A stretch of DNA of 64,000 nucleotides from SIG607 sp045586405 (GTDB lineage Bacteria; Bacillota; Clostridia; Oscillospirales; Acutalibacteraceae): NCBI GenBank assembly GCA_045586405.1, contig JAZNAG010000112.1:5083-69082 (forward strand), written 5' to 3'. This document shows, one piece after another, positions 51,459 to 59,603 of the stretch. The position numbers and the translations under genes were made by a program. Each line of letters starts with the position of its first letter. Within the stretch, counting starts at the first letter, position 1. The notes beneath the pieces are model-generated. The model did not search any database and had not been told where the DNA came from. It was given only the letters and a program-made list of their open reading frames with translations.

Positions 51459-52010
51459 ATGGTTTATACTTTTTTAGCCGACGGCTTTGAAGAAGCAGAG
51501 GCAATAGTGCCCGTAGATATTTTAAGACGGTTAAACATACCTGTAGTAACGGTCGGCGTAACAGGTAAAAACGTGACAGGCAGTCATAATATAACGGTTG
51601 CGGCTGACACAGAAATCGATAAAGCCGATTTTACCGATATTACCGCAGTTATACTTCCGGGCGGTATGCCGGGTACTCTTAATCTGCAAAAAAACGAAAA
51701 ACTTTGCGCTCTTTTAAAGCAGTGCAGTAAGCAGAAAGTTATAATTTCTGCTTTATGTGCTGCGCCATCTATACTTGGCGGTCTTGAGCTTTTAAAGGGT
51801 AGGGAGTATACCTGTTATCCCGGTTTTGAAAAGAGTATAGACGGAATACACAAAAATATTCCTCTTGTTATAGATGAGGGTAAAAATACCCTTATTACTG
51901 CCTGGGGCCCCGGTGCCGCATACCGTTTCGGCTTTGCCTTGGCAGAAAAAATCCTAGGTAAAGATGTAAATGACCTTAAAAAATCTATGATGATGTGCGG
52001 AGACGAATAA
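51459..52010 (+). CDS. DJ-1/PfpI family protein
   Basis: 183 residues, whole length one DJ-1/PfpI domain. Glu near 14 (GFEEAEA) and the nucleophile-elbow Cys100 (ISALCAAPSILGG) form the family active site, with ILPGGMPGT near 65-73. Members are deglycase/chaperone-like or chlorination-stress proteins of debated activity; the true function here is unknown. AAGGAG precedes the ATG. The stop overlaps mltG as TAATG. Confidence 0.92.
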   Translation: MVYTFLADGFEEAEAIVPVDILRRLNIPVVTVGVTGKNVTGSHNITVAADTEIDKADFTDITAVILPGGMPGTLNLQKNEKLCALLKQCSKQKVIISALCAAPSILGGLELLKGREYTCYPGFEKSIDGIHKNIPLVIDEGKNTLITAWGPGAAYRFGFALAEKILGKDVNDLKKSMMMCGDE

Positions 52011-53188
52011 TGGACGAAAACAAAGAAATTATAAACGGCGAAACATTAGAAGAAACGGTAGCTGAAAAAGCTGTAATTGAAATTCAGCCGCAACCTGCCA
52101 AGCCTAAAAAGAAAATACTGTTATACTCGGCACTGTCTGTAGGTGCCGTATTTCTTGCTACGGTTATCGGTGTTTTAGTCTTTGCTTTGTGCGATATAAA
52201 CGGTGTATATAATAAATACGATACAAGTATCGGTATTGAAAAGGGAACACCGTCTTCTGTTATTGCTAAAACTCTTGAAAACGAAGGGGTAATTAAAAGT
52301 TCCTTTATTTTCAGAGTTTACAGTAAATTGACAGGTTATGAGAGTAAATTTTTATATGGTGTTTACGATATAAAGGCTAAAAGCGGATACAAGCAAATTG
52401 CCGAAAAGCTTTCTACCGAGGGTGCTGTGCTTGAAAGCGTTAGCGTTACCATTCCCGAAGGTACGGGTATAAACGATTTTGTTAAAGATGTAAACGGTGC
52501 CGACGTTACGGTGCCCGGTATTGCTACTTTGCTTGAAAGAGCAGGGGTATGCTCTAAAGAACACTTTTTTGAAGCATTAAACAATGCGGATATAAAAGGT
52601 GAACTTTTCGTCTCGGTAGACAAAAACAATACTTATTATGCCCTTGAGGGTTATCTTTTTCCTGACACCTATGAATTTTATTCCTATAACTCAGAGGAAT
52701 GTGCTGTTTTAGCGGTTAATAAAATGATAGACAAAATGAATAAGGTAATTGACAGCGATATAAAGGCAAGAGCAAAAGAAAAGGGTATGAGCATAAATGA
52801 GGTACTAACCCTCGCATCTATTGTTCAGATGGAAGCGGGGCTTGATACCAAGGGTATGCCCAAGGTTGCCGCAGTTTTCTATAACAGAATGAACCGTGGC
52901 GAAGGTATGGGTTCTTCGCCTACTTGCTATTATGGTGATTCTTTTGATAATGACGACGGCAGATATAATACCTATAACATAAAGGGCTATCCGCCGGGAC
53001 CACTTTGCTCACCCGGTAAAGAAGCCATAAATGCGGTACTTTATCCTGAGGAAAACTTTACAGAATATTTTTATTTTGTGACCGATAAAAACGGCAAGTT
53101 TTATTTTCATAAAACCTCTGCTGAGCAGTCTGCTACCATAAATCGTTTAAAGCAGGAAGGAAACTGGATATATGAGTATTTTGACTAA
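52010..53188 (+). CDS. mltG: Endolytic transglycosylase MltG (YceG-like)
   Basis: Membrane-bound lytic transglycosylase that cuts nascent glycan strands. 392 residues. Cytoplasmic N-terminus, one membrane span at about 36-60, then the extracellular YceG domain. Seen: EGYLFPDTYEF (213-223) and LASIVQMEAG with the catalytic Glu275, KVAAVFYNRM, and YNTYNIKGYPPGPLCSPG split over about 322-340. A somewhat long insertion (about 150-190) precedes the core. Overlaps the U32 gene by 17 bases. mltG beside U32-family genes is conserved (yrrL-yrrN region in Bacillus). Confidence 0.95.
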   Translation: MDENKEIINGETLEETVAEKAVIEIQPQPAKPKKKILLYSALSVGAVFLATVIGVLVFALCDINGVYNKYDTSIGIEKGTPSSVIAKTLENEGVIKSSFIFRVYSKLTGYESKFLYGVYDIKAKSGYKQIAEKLSTEGAVLESVSVTIPEGTGINDFVKDVNGADVTVPGIATLLERAGVCSKEHFFEALNNADIKGELFVSVDKNNTYYALEGYLFPDTYEFYSYNSEECAVLAVNKMIDKMNKVIDSDIKARAKEKGMSINEVLTLASIVQMEAGLDTKGMPKVAAVFYNRMNRGEGMGSSPTCYYGDSFDNDDGRYNTYNIKGYPPGPLCSPGKEAINAVLYPEENFTEYFYFVTDKNGKFYFHKTSAEQSATINRLKQEGNWIYEYFD

Positions 53189-54401
53189 AAGAAAAATACC
53201 CGAGCTTCTTTGTCCTGCGGGAGATTTAACCCGTCTTATTGCGGCAGTTGATTACGGCGCAGATGCGGTTTATCTTGCAGGTGAGGAATTCGGTATGCGG
53301 ACAGCTGCCTCAAACTTTGGAGAGGAAGATTTGCTGAAGGGTGTGGAATATGCCCACAGCCACGGCGTGAAAGTGCACGTCGCCTGTAATACCGTGCCTC
53401 ATAACGAAGAAATGAGCAGACTTCCCGATTTTCTCCTAGGCCTTGAAAAAGCAGGGGTAGACGCTATTATTGCCAGTGATATAGGCACTATGGGGCTTGT
53501 TAAAAAATATGCCCCGTCAGCTGAACTTCACGTATCGGTGCAGTCGGGTATATGTAACTACGTTACGGCAAACGCTTTTTATGAAATGGGCGCAAAAAGA
53601 ATAGTTCTGGCAAGGGAACTGTCACTGGAAGAAATAAAGGAAATACGAGAGAAAACACCAAAAGATCTTGAAATAGAGTGCTTTGCTCACGGTGCTATGT
53701 GTGTTTCCTTTTCGGCAAGATGCCTTTTATCAAGCTATATGACGGGCAGAGATGCAAATAGAGGCGACTGTGCTCAGCCTTGCCGTTGGAATTATGCCCT
53801 TATGGAAGAAAAGCGACCCGGACAGTATTTTGATATTACCGAAACCGACAAAGGCAGTTATATACTTAACGCAAACGATATGTGTATGGCGCAGTACCTT
53901 GATAAAATGTGCGAAGCCGGTGTAGACAGCATTAAAATAGAGGGCAGAGCAAAATCTCACTATTATGTTGCTGTTACCACAAATGCCTACCGTGCCGCAC
54001 TTGACAGCCTTAAAGAAGCAGAGGGCGAGTGGAAGCTTGAAAAATGGATAGAAGAAGAACTTGACAAGATAAGCCACCGTCCATACAGTACAGGCTTCTA
54101 TTTTGGAGAGCCGTCGCAGACCTATCAAAGCGCAGGCTACGTGAGAGATTACTCGGTAGCGGTTGTTGTTACGGGTTATGAAAACGGCTGTATAGTAGGT
54201 ATCATGAAAAATAAATTCTATAAAGGTCAGGAATTTGACTGTCTGTGTGTAAAAGAAGAGCCTTTTGTCTTTACGGCAGAGAAAATTTTTGATAAAGACG
54301 GTAACGAAATCGATAACGCGCCCCATCCTATGATGGTTGTTAAAATTCCTTGTGAAAGAAAGGCGCCTGCGGGCTCACTTCTCAGAATGAAAAATGAATA
54401 A
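53172..54401 (+). CDS. U32 family protein, probable tRNA U34 hydroxylation enzyme (TrhP-like)
   Basis: 409 residues. Starts ELLCPAGDLTRLIAAVDYGADAVYL in pieces at 11-35, the U32 hallmark, with ECFAHGAMCVSFSARCLLSSY around 176-196 and the GDCAQPCRW Cys motif near 205. IKIEGRAKS follows and a C-terminal beta domain. U32 members such as TrhP/RlhA act in prephenate-dependent tRNA or rRNA hydroxylation; peptidase activity is an old label. Cys residues at GAMC, RC, GDC and QPC suggest a metal cluster. Overlap with mltG by 17 bases implies co-translation. Confidence 0.9.
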   Translation: MSILTKRKIPELLCPAGDLTRLIAAVDYGADAVYLAGEEFGMRTAASNFGEEDLLKGVEYAHSHGVKVHVACNTVPHNEEMSRLPDFLLGLEKAGVDAIIASDIGTMGLVKKYAPSAELHVSVQSGICNYVTANAFYEMGAKRIVLARELSLEEIKEIREKTPKDLEIECFAHGAMCVSFSARCLLSSYMTGRDANRGDCAQPCRWNYALMEEKRPGQYFDITETDKGSYILNANDMCMAQYLDKMCEAGVDSIKIEGRAKSHYYVAVTTNAYRAALDSLKEAEGEWKLEKWIEEELDKISHRPYSTGFYFGEPSQTYQSAGYVRDYSVAVVVTGYENGCIVGIMKNKFYKGQEFDCLCVKEEPFVFTAEKIFDKDGNEIDNAPHPMMVVKIPCERKAPAGSLLRMKNE

Positions 54402-54405
54402 ATTT

Positions 54406-54440
54406 ATCACCCCGAGAAAAACTACTCGGGGTGATTTTTT
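54406..54440 (+). terminator. Terminator whose 3' arm carries the ribosome site of the next gene
   Basis: 11-bp GC-rich stem (54406-54416 and 54425-54435) with an 8-base loop and T-run to 54440. The PBP gene starts at 54441, with no other ribosome site. GGGGTG at 54428-54433 lies 7 bases before its ATG and is inside the stem, so folding would both end transcription and hide translation start. Confidence 0.85.
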
Positions 54441-56006
54441 ATGAAAACATATATAAGGCTCATTTGCGTTTTTGTGCTTATTCTTTCAATGTTTTTGGTT
54501 GGAACCGTCCGCGTTGCCGTAATAAATAACGATAAAAAAATCTCTGCCGCCGCAGAGCAAAACAGTATGGTTCTAAATCTGGCTCAGAACAGGGGCAGAA
54601 TTTTTGACTGTAATCTTAACGCTTTAACTGGAAATTCTTATGAAAATTATGCCGTTATTACACCCTCTGAGCAAACTATTATGTATTGCAGTACCGCCTT
54701 TTTCGGTGAGGAAAAAATACGTGTTTTGGGGAAGCTCAGAAACGGTAAACCTGCGGTGGTGAAAAAGCAGGAAATTTCTTGCGCGGGTGTAATAAATGTT
54801 AAGGTGCCTGTATGGAATAAGGACGATTTTTGCATTCATCTGCTTGGTTATACCGATGCTTCTAATCACGGCGTTTCGGGAATAGAAAAGGCTATGGACA
54901 GCTACCTTTACAGCGACGAAAAAGTCACCGTAAAATACGCCTCTAACGCTTTGGGACAGGCGCTTGGCGGTATAGAACCTACAGTTCTTGGGGATACTCT
55001 TTCAACTACGGGAGTGGTTACCACAATAGACAGAAACGTTCAGGTGGTTATGGAAAAAGCTGCAGAGAATCTTAAAAAAGGGGCAATAGTGGTAAGTGAG
55101 GCAGGAACGGGTAAAATAAGGGGAATGCTCAGTAAACCATCCTTTACTAAAGAGGGCATAAGCGAAGCACTTGAATCAGCCGATTCTCCCCTCATGAACA
55201 GGGCGCTTAAGGGTTATAATGTAGGCTCGGCTTTTAAACCCTGCGTTGCACTTGCAAACGGAAAACTCAGCAGTATGACGGTTGAGTGTGAGGGAAGTGT
55301 GAGCATTGAAAACAGCACCTTTTATTGCCATTTGCGAAGCGGTCACAAAACTGTCGATATAAAGGATGCGCTGGTGAATTCCTGCAACTCTTTTTTTTAC
55401 CGTTTTGCATTAAATACAGGTGGCGATAAGCTTTACGAGACAGCAACCCTTTTCGGCTTCGGTTATAATAAAATTCTATGCGACGGCATAACTACTCAAG
55501 GTGAATGTATACCCTCAAGAAACAGCCTTAAAGATAACCGTGTTCTTGCCAATTTTTCAATAGGGCAGGGGCAATTTCTTGCGTCGCCCATAACAATGCT
55601 TTCTCTTTATGAAGCTATAGCATGCGGTGGTCAGTACCACCAGCCAACTTTAATAGAAGGCTTTATGGAAAACGCGACAATTACCGAAAAAACTGCCGAA
55701 AAACCACCCACAAAGGCAATAGACGAAAATACCGCACTTATGCTTAAAAACTATCTCTCAGAGGTGGTTATAAGCGGTACGGGGAAAAACGCTTACAGCG
55801 AAAGGGTGAAAATAGCGGGTAAAACCGCTACCGCACAAACAGGCTGGATAGGTGAGGATGAAAACAGTATAGAACATTCTTGGTTTTGCGGTTTTTTTCC
55901 TGCCGATAACCCAAAATATATAGCAGTTGTGCTTGTTGAGGACAGTGCAAACACCGCCTGTTCTGCCACGGAAATTTTTAAATATATAGCCGAAGGATTA
56001 AGTTGA
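54441..56006 (+). CDS. Class B penicillin-binding protein (transpeptidase)
   Basis: 521-residue peptidoglycan D,D-transpeptidase without a glycosyltransferase domain. Signal anchor at about 5-29. The dimerisation-domain motif RGRIFDCNLNAL is at 51-62 (family RGxIxDRNG, here Cys for Arg). Transpeptidase motifs: SxxK at Ser263-Lys266 (GSAFKP), SCN at 314-316, and KTA at 461-463 where KTG is the norm, followed by TAQTG. Short for the class and without PASTA domains, similar to SpoVD/PbpA-like proteins. The ATG follows a terminator hairpin directly. Its stop codon lies inside the -35 box of the alaS promoter. Confidence 0.92.
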   Translation: MKTYIRLICVFVLILSMFLVGTVRVAVINNDKKISAAAEQNSMVLNLAQNRGRIFDCNLNALTGNSYENYAVITPSEQTIMYCSTAFFGEEKIRVLGKLRNGKPAVVKKQEISCAGVINVKVPVWNKDDFCIHLLGYTDASNHGVSGIEKAMDSYLYSDEKVTVKYASNALGQALGGIEPTVLGDTLSTTGVVTTIDRNVQVVMEKAAENLKKGAIVVSEAGTGKIRGMLSKPSFTKEGISEALESADSPLMNRALKGYNVGSAFKPCVALANGKLSSMTVECEGSVSIENSTFYCHLRSGHKTVDIKDALVNSCNSFFYRFALNTGGDKLYETATLFGFGYNKILCDGITTQGECIPSRNSLKDNRVLANFSIGQGQFLASPITMLSLYEAIACGGQYHQPTLIEGFMENATITEKTAEKPPTKAIDENTALMLKNYLSEVVISGTGKNAYSERVKIAGKTATAQTGWIGEDENSIEHSWFCGFFPADNPKYIAVVLVEDSANTACSATEIFKYIAEGLS

Positions 56007-56031
56007 CAAAAGGCAGTTTTATATATATAAT
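56003..56031 (+). promoter_or_regulatory. Perfect sigma-A promoter for alaS
   Basis: TTGACA at 56003-56008 (containing the PBP stop TGA), a 17-base spacer and TATAAT at 56026-56031. The transcribed leader before alaS is only about 40 bases, too short for a T-box. Confidence 0.9.
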
Positions 56032-56080
56032 AATTTTGTATGTTTATATATATTTATAGCGATTGCGAGGAACAGTAAAA

Positions 56081-58705
56081 ATGCAATGGACATCTTTAAA
56101 TGAACTGAGAGAAAAATATCTTTCCTTTTTTGAAAGCAAGGGACATCTGCGCCTTGGCAGTTTTTCTTTGGTTCCCAATAACGATAAATCACTTCTTCTT
56201 ATAAATTCGGGTATGGCACCTATGAAGAAGTATTTTACAGGTGAGGTTACTCCTCCGAGAAACCGTGTTACCACCTGCCAGAAGTGTATAAGAACACCCG
56301 ACCTTGAACGCGTTGGTCATACCGCGCGTCACGGTACATACTTTGAAATGCTGGGTAACTTCTCTTTCGGCGATTATTTCAAGAACGAGGCTATTGAGTG
56401 GGCGTGGGAATTTTTAACCAAAACCCTTGAAATTCCTGCTGAACTTCTCTGGCCTTCTGTTTACGAAGAAGACGACGAAGCCTATGATATCTGGAAAAAT
56501 AAAATCGGTGTTGATGAAAAGCATATTGTAAGGCTGGGTAAAGAAGATAACTTCTGGGAGCACGGAACAGGTCCTTGCGGTCCTTGCAGTGAGATTTATT
56601 TTGACCGCGGTATTAAATACGGTTGCGGTAGCCCTGACTGTAAACCCGGCTGTGAATGTGACAGATATATGGAGATCTGGAACAATGTATTTTCACAGTT
56701 TAACAATATGGGTGATGGCACCTACACCGAGCTTGAAAACAAGAACATTGATACCGGTATGGGCCTTGAAAGACTTGCCTGTGTAATGCAGGATGTTGAT
56801 AATATGTTCGAGGTTGATACTATCAGAAATATTATCAACAAGGTTTGTGCTCTTTCGGGCAAAATCTACGGTAAAGACAGCGCAAATGATATTTCTATTC
56901 GTGCTATTACCGACCACAGCCGTGCCGCTACATTTATGATAAGCGACGGTATTATGCCTTCAAATGAAGGCAGAGGTTACGTGCTTCGCCGTCTTATAAG
57001 ACGTGCTTGCCGTCACGGTAAAATGCTTGGCATTGACCGTCCTTTCCTTGTAGAAATGTGCGAATCGGTTATAAACGAAAACAAGGGTGCTTATACCGAA
57101 CTTATAGAAAAAGAAACCCTTATAAAGAAGGTACTTGCTACCGAGGAAGCCGCATTCTCCAAAACTATTGACCAAGGTCTTGCCATTATTGCTTCTCTTA
57201 CCAAAAACGGCGGTGTAGTCTCGGGTGAAGATGCTTTCCGTCTTTACGATACCTACGGTTTCCCCCTTGACCTTACAAAAGATATTTTAAGCGAAAAGAA
57301 TATGACGGTTGACGAGGAAACCTTTGACCGTCTTATGCAACAGCAAAGACAAAAGGCAAGAGAGGGCAGAAAGGTTGCTGACGCTCAGTCATGGAAGAGC
57401 GACGGCATTTCCTTTGAAAATGCAGAAGATACTGTATTTGTTGGTTATACCGACGAGGTTAGCAAGGGCGAAATTATTGCCGTTGCTACCGACGGTGAGC
57501 AGACCGATAGTATCTCAGAAAAACAAAAAGGTATAATCGTTTTAGATACAACCTGTTTCTATGCCGAAAGCGGTGGTCAGGTTGGTGACACCGGCATAAT
57601 TGAAAATGAAAACGGCTGTTTTGTAGTTGAAAATACCACCAAAAACGGCGGAGTATTTATGCACTTCGGCTTTATGGAAAAAGGTTCCTTTAAGGCAGGC
57701 GACAGCGTTAACGCAGTTATTGATACTGCAAGAAGAAACGCTATAAGAAGAAATCATACCGCTGCCCATCTTTTACAGGCAGGGCTCAGAAAGGTGCTCG
57801 GTACACACGTTGAACAGGCAGGTCAGCTTGTAAACGAAAAGGCTGTCAGATTTGACTTTACTCATTTTTCTGCTATGACAGCTGATGAAATAGCAGAGGT
57901 TGAAGCCTTTGTGAACGCCGCAATTTTAAGGGGTATTCCGGTAGAAAATTGCGAAATGCCCATTGAAAAAGCCAAAGAAATGGGCGCTATGGCATTGTTT
58001 GGCGAGAAGTATGGCGACGTTGTAAGGGTTGTTAATGTTGAGGATGCTTCTGTTGAACTTTGCGGCGGTACACATATCGATAACTCTGCAAAAATCGGTC
58101 TTTTCCGTATTATTTCAGAGTCGGGTGTTGCGGCAGGTGTCAGAAGAATTGAGGCTGTTACAGGTACCGGCGTACTTGATACTCTTATTCACTATAAAGA
58201 AATTATCGATAATGCTTGTGCAGGTATAAAGTGCGGTAACTTTGAAGAACTTGCTAAGGCTGTTGTCGTTCTTGCTACTGATAACAAAGAAAAAGACAAG
58301 AAAATTTCCGCTCTTGAAGCAAAGCTTGCCAGCGGTAAAATCGACGATATTATAAAGAATGCGGTTTCTGTTGGTAACCTTACTGTTGTAAGTGCCGTGC
58401 TTGAGGGTACAGGCAGTGAAGAACTTAGAAATATGGCTGAAAAGGTAAAGGGCGATAACCCTGTCGCTGTGGCTGTATTTGCAGGTGTTACCGATGGCAA
58501 ACTTACCTTCTGTGCCGCTTGCGGTGCCGAGGCTGTAAAGGCAGGCGCTAATGCCGGAAACCTTGTCAGAGGCGTTGCCGAAATAGCTGGCGGTAAGGGC
58601 GGCGGACGCCCTGACTTTGCTATGGCAGGCGGTAAAGATGCAGGTCTTGCACAAAAGGCGATTGACGCTGTAATCGACCTTGTTAAAGCACAGATAGGAG
58701 AATAA
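56081..58705 (+). CDS. alaS: Alanine-tRNA ligase
   Basis: Charges tRNA-Ala. The ATG at 56081 is preceded by GCGAGGA. 874 residues, full length. Class II catalytic core starts LNELREKYLSFFESKGH (5-21), with NSGMAPMKKYF, TCQKCIRTPDLERVGHTARH split over about 64-85 and MLGNFSFGDYF. The editing domain has HTAAHLLQAGL near 564-574 and the second zinc-ligand set CGGTHIDNSAKIG near 666-678. The C-Ala domain ends with the GGGRPDFAMAGGKD region. Driven by its own promoter and followed by hinT after 3 bases. Confidence 0.97.
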   Translation: MQWTSLNELREKYLSFFESKGHLRLGSFSLVPNNDKSLLLINSGMAPMKKYFTGEVTPPRNRVTTCQKCIRTPDLERVGHTARHGTYFEMLGNFSFGDYFKNEAIEWAWEFLTKTLEIPAELLWPSVYEEDDEAYDIWKNKIGVDEKHIVRLGKEDNFWEHGTGPCGPCSEIYFDRGIKYGCGSPDCKPGCECDRYMEIWNNVFSQFNNMGDGTYTELENKNIDTGMGLERLACVMQDVDNMFEVDTIRNIINKVCALSGKIYGKDSANDISIRAITDHSRAATFMISDGIMPSNEGRGYVLRRLIRRACRHGKMLGIDRPFLVEMCESVINENKGAYTELIEKETLIKKVLATEEAAFSKTIDQGLAIIASLTKNGGVVSGEDAFRLYDTYGFPLDLTKDILSEKNMTVDEETFDRLMQQQRQKAREGRKVADAQSWKSDGISFENAEDTVFVGYTDEVSKGEIIAVATDGEQTDSISEKQKGIIVLDTTCFYAESGGQVGDTGIIENENGCFVVENTTKNGGVFMHFGFMEKGSFKAGDSVNAVIDTARRNAIRRNHTAAHLLQAGLRKVLGTHVEQAGQLVNEKAVRFDFTHFSAMTADEIAEVEAFVNAAILRGIPVENCEMPIEKAKEMGAMALFGEKYGDVVRVVNVEDASVELCGGTHIDNSAKIGLFRIISESGVAAGVRRIEAVTGTGVLDTLIHYKEIIDNACAGIKCGNFEELAKAVVVLATDNKEKDKKISALEAKLASGKIDDIIKNAVSVGNLTVVSAVLEGTGSEELRNMAEKVKGDNPVAVAVFAGVTDGKLTFCAACGAEAVKAGANAGNLVRGVAEIAGGKGGGRPDFAMAGGKDAGLAQKAIDAVIDLVKAQIGE

Positions 58706-58708
58706 ATT

Positions 58709-59047
58709 ATGGACTGTTTATTCTGTAAAATAGCTGCAGGGGAAATCCCGTCTACTAAAGTTTATGAAGACGAATTTGTTTATGCCTTTTTGGATATTGA
58801 TCCCAAGGCTCCCTTTCACGCTATTATCATACCCAAAGAGCATATTTGCTGTGCCGACAAAATTGACGGCGAAAACAGTTTTCTTATTGCCAAAGTTTTT
58901 GAGGCTATTGCTAAAATTTCAAAACAGGAAAACCTTGAAAAAGGCTATCGTGTTGTAAATAACTGCGGTGAGCAGGGCGGACAGACAGTTGGGCATATTC
59001 ATTTCCACCTTCTCGCCCGCAGAAATCTTGCCTGGCCTCCCGGCTGA
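58709..59047 (+). CDS. hinT: HIT family protein (HinT-like)
   Basis: Purine nucleotide phosphoramidase-type protein. 112 residues, normal length. Starts DCLFCKIAAGEIPSTKVYED, the HinT N-terminus with Cys3/Cys6, DIDPKAPFHAIIIPKEH follows, and the HIT triad GHIHFHLL has His96, His98 and His100. Downstream of alaS by 3 bases and 16 bases before the next gene. Physiological substrate unclear, as for most bacterial HinT. Confidence 0.94.
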   Translation: MDCLFCKIAAGEIPSTKVYEDEFVYAFLDIDPKAPFHAIIIPKEHICCADKIDGENSFLIAKVFEAIAKISKQENLEKGYRVVNNCGEQGGQTVGHIHFHLLARRNLAWPPG

Positions 59048-59063
59048 TGAAAGGACAGATACT

Positions 59064-59603
59064 ATGGCTGAGTTTTACAAAATGAAAATAGCAGGACTTG
59101 ACAGAAGTCTTCAAAAATTCCCTGTTAACGATAAACTTGATATTGCGGGATTTATAATTTTTGGTGATACAGAACTTACCATCAGTGCAAGTAAAGAGCT
59201 TCTTTCAAAATGTCCCGAGTTTGATGTTATACTTACCCCCGAGGCAAAAAGTATCCCTATTGCGTATGAAATGTCACGCCAGTCGGGTAAGCCCTACATA
59301 GTTGCAAGAAAAGGCCTTAAGGTTTATATGGGTAATCCAATTAAGGTGACTGTTCGTTCCATTACAACCCAAAAGGAACAAACACTTTATCTCGGCGAGG
59401 CTGAGGTAGAGCTTATAAAGGGCAAGAAAGTGCTTATTGTTGATGATGTTATAAGCACGGGGGAATCCTTAAATGCTGTGCGCGAACTTTTGAACAAGGC
59501 CGGCGGTATAGAAGCCGCTTCCTGCGCAATTTTGGCAGAGGGAGACGCGGCAGACAGAGATGACATCATATTCCTTGAAAAACTCCCACTCTTCTTCAAA
59601 TAA
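59064..59603 (+). CDS. Adenine phosphoribosyltransferase-like protein
   Basis: 179 residues from the ATG at 59064 (GAAAGGAC upstream); the frame continues upstream over hinT but is not used. Type I PRTase fold: EAKSIPIAYEMSRQSGKPYIV at 60-80 in Apt style, and the PRPP loop KVLIVDDVISTGES at 122-135. Similar proteins are annotated Apt or PyrE-like; an adenine salvage or regulatory role is likely but not certain. It overlaps comEC by 44 bases. Confidence 0.82.
   Translation: MAEFYKMKIAGLDRSLQKFPVNDKLDIAGFIIFGDTELTISASKELLSKCPEFDVILTPEAKSIPIAYEMSRQSGKPYIVARKGLKVYMGNPIKVTVRSITTQKEQTLYLGEAEVELIKGKKVLIVDDVISTGESLNAVRELLNKAGGIEAASCAILAEGDAADRDDIIFLEKLPLFFK

Noticed and set aside
56032..56080. T-box or other riboswitch leader before alaS
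   Set aside because: The perfect promoter leaves only about 40 transcribed bases before the start codon; no stem I, specifier loop or T-box sequence fits.
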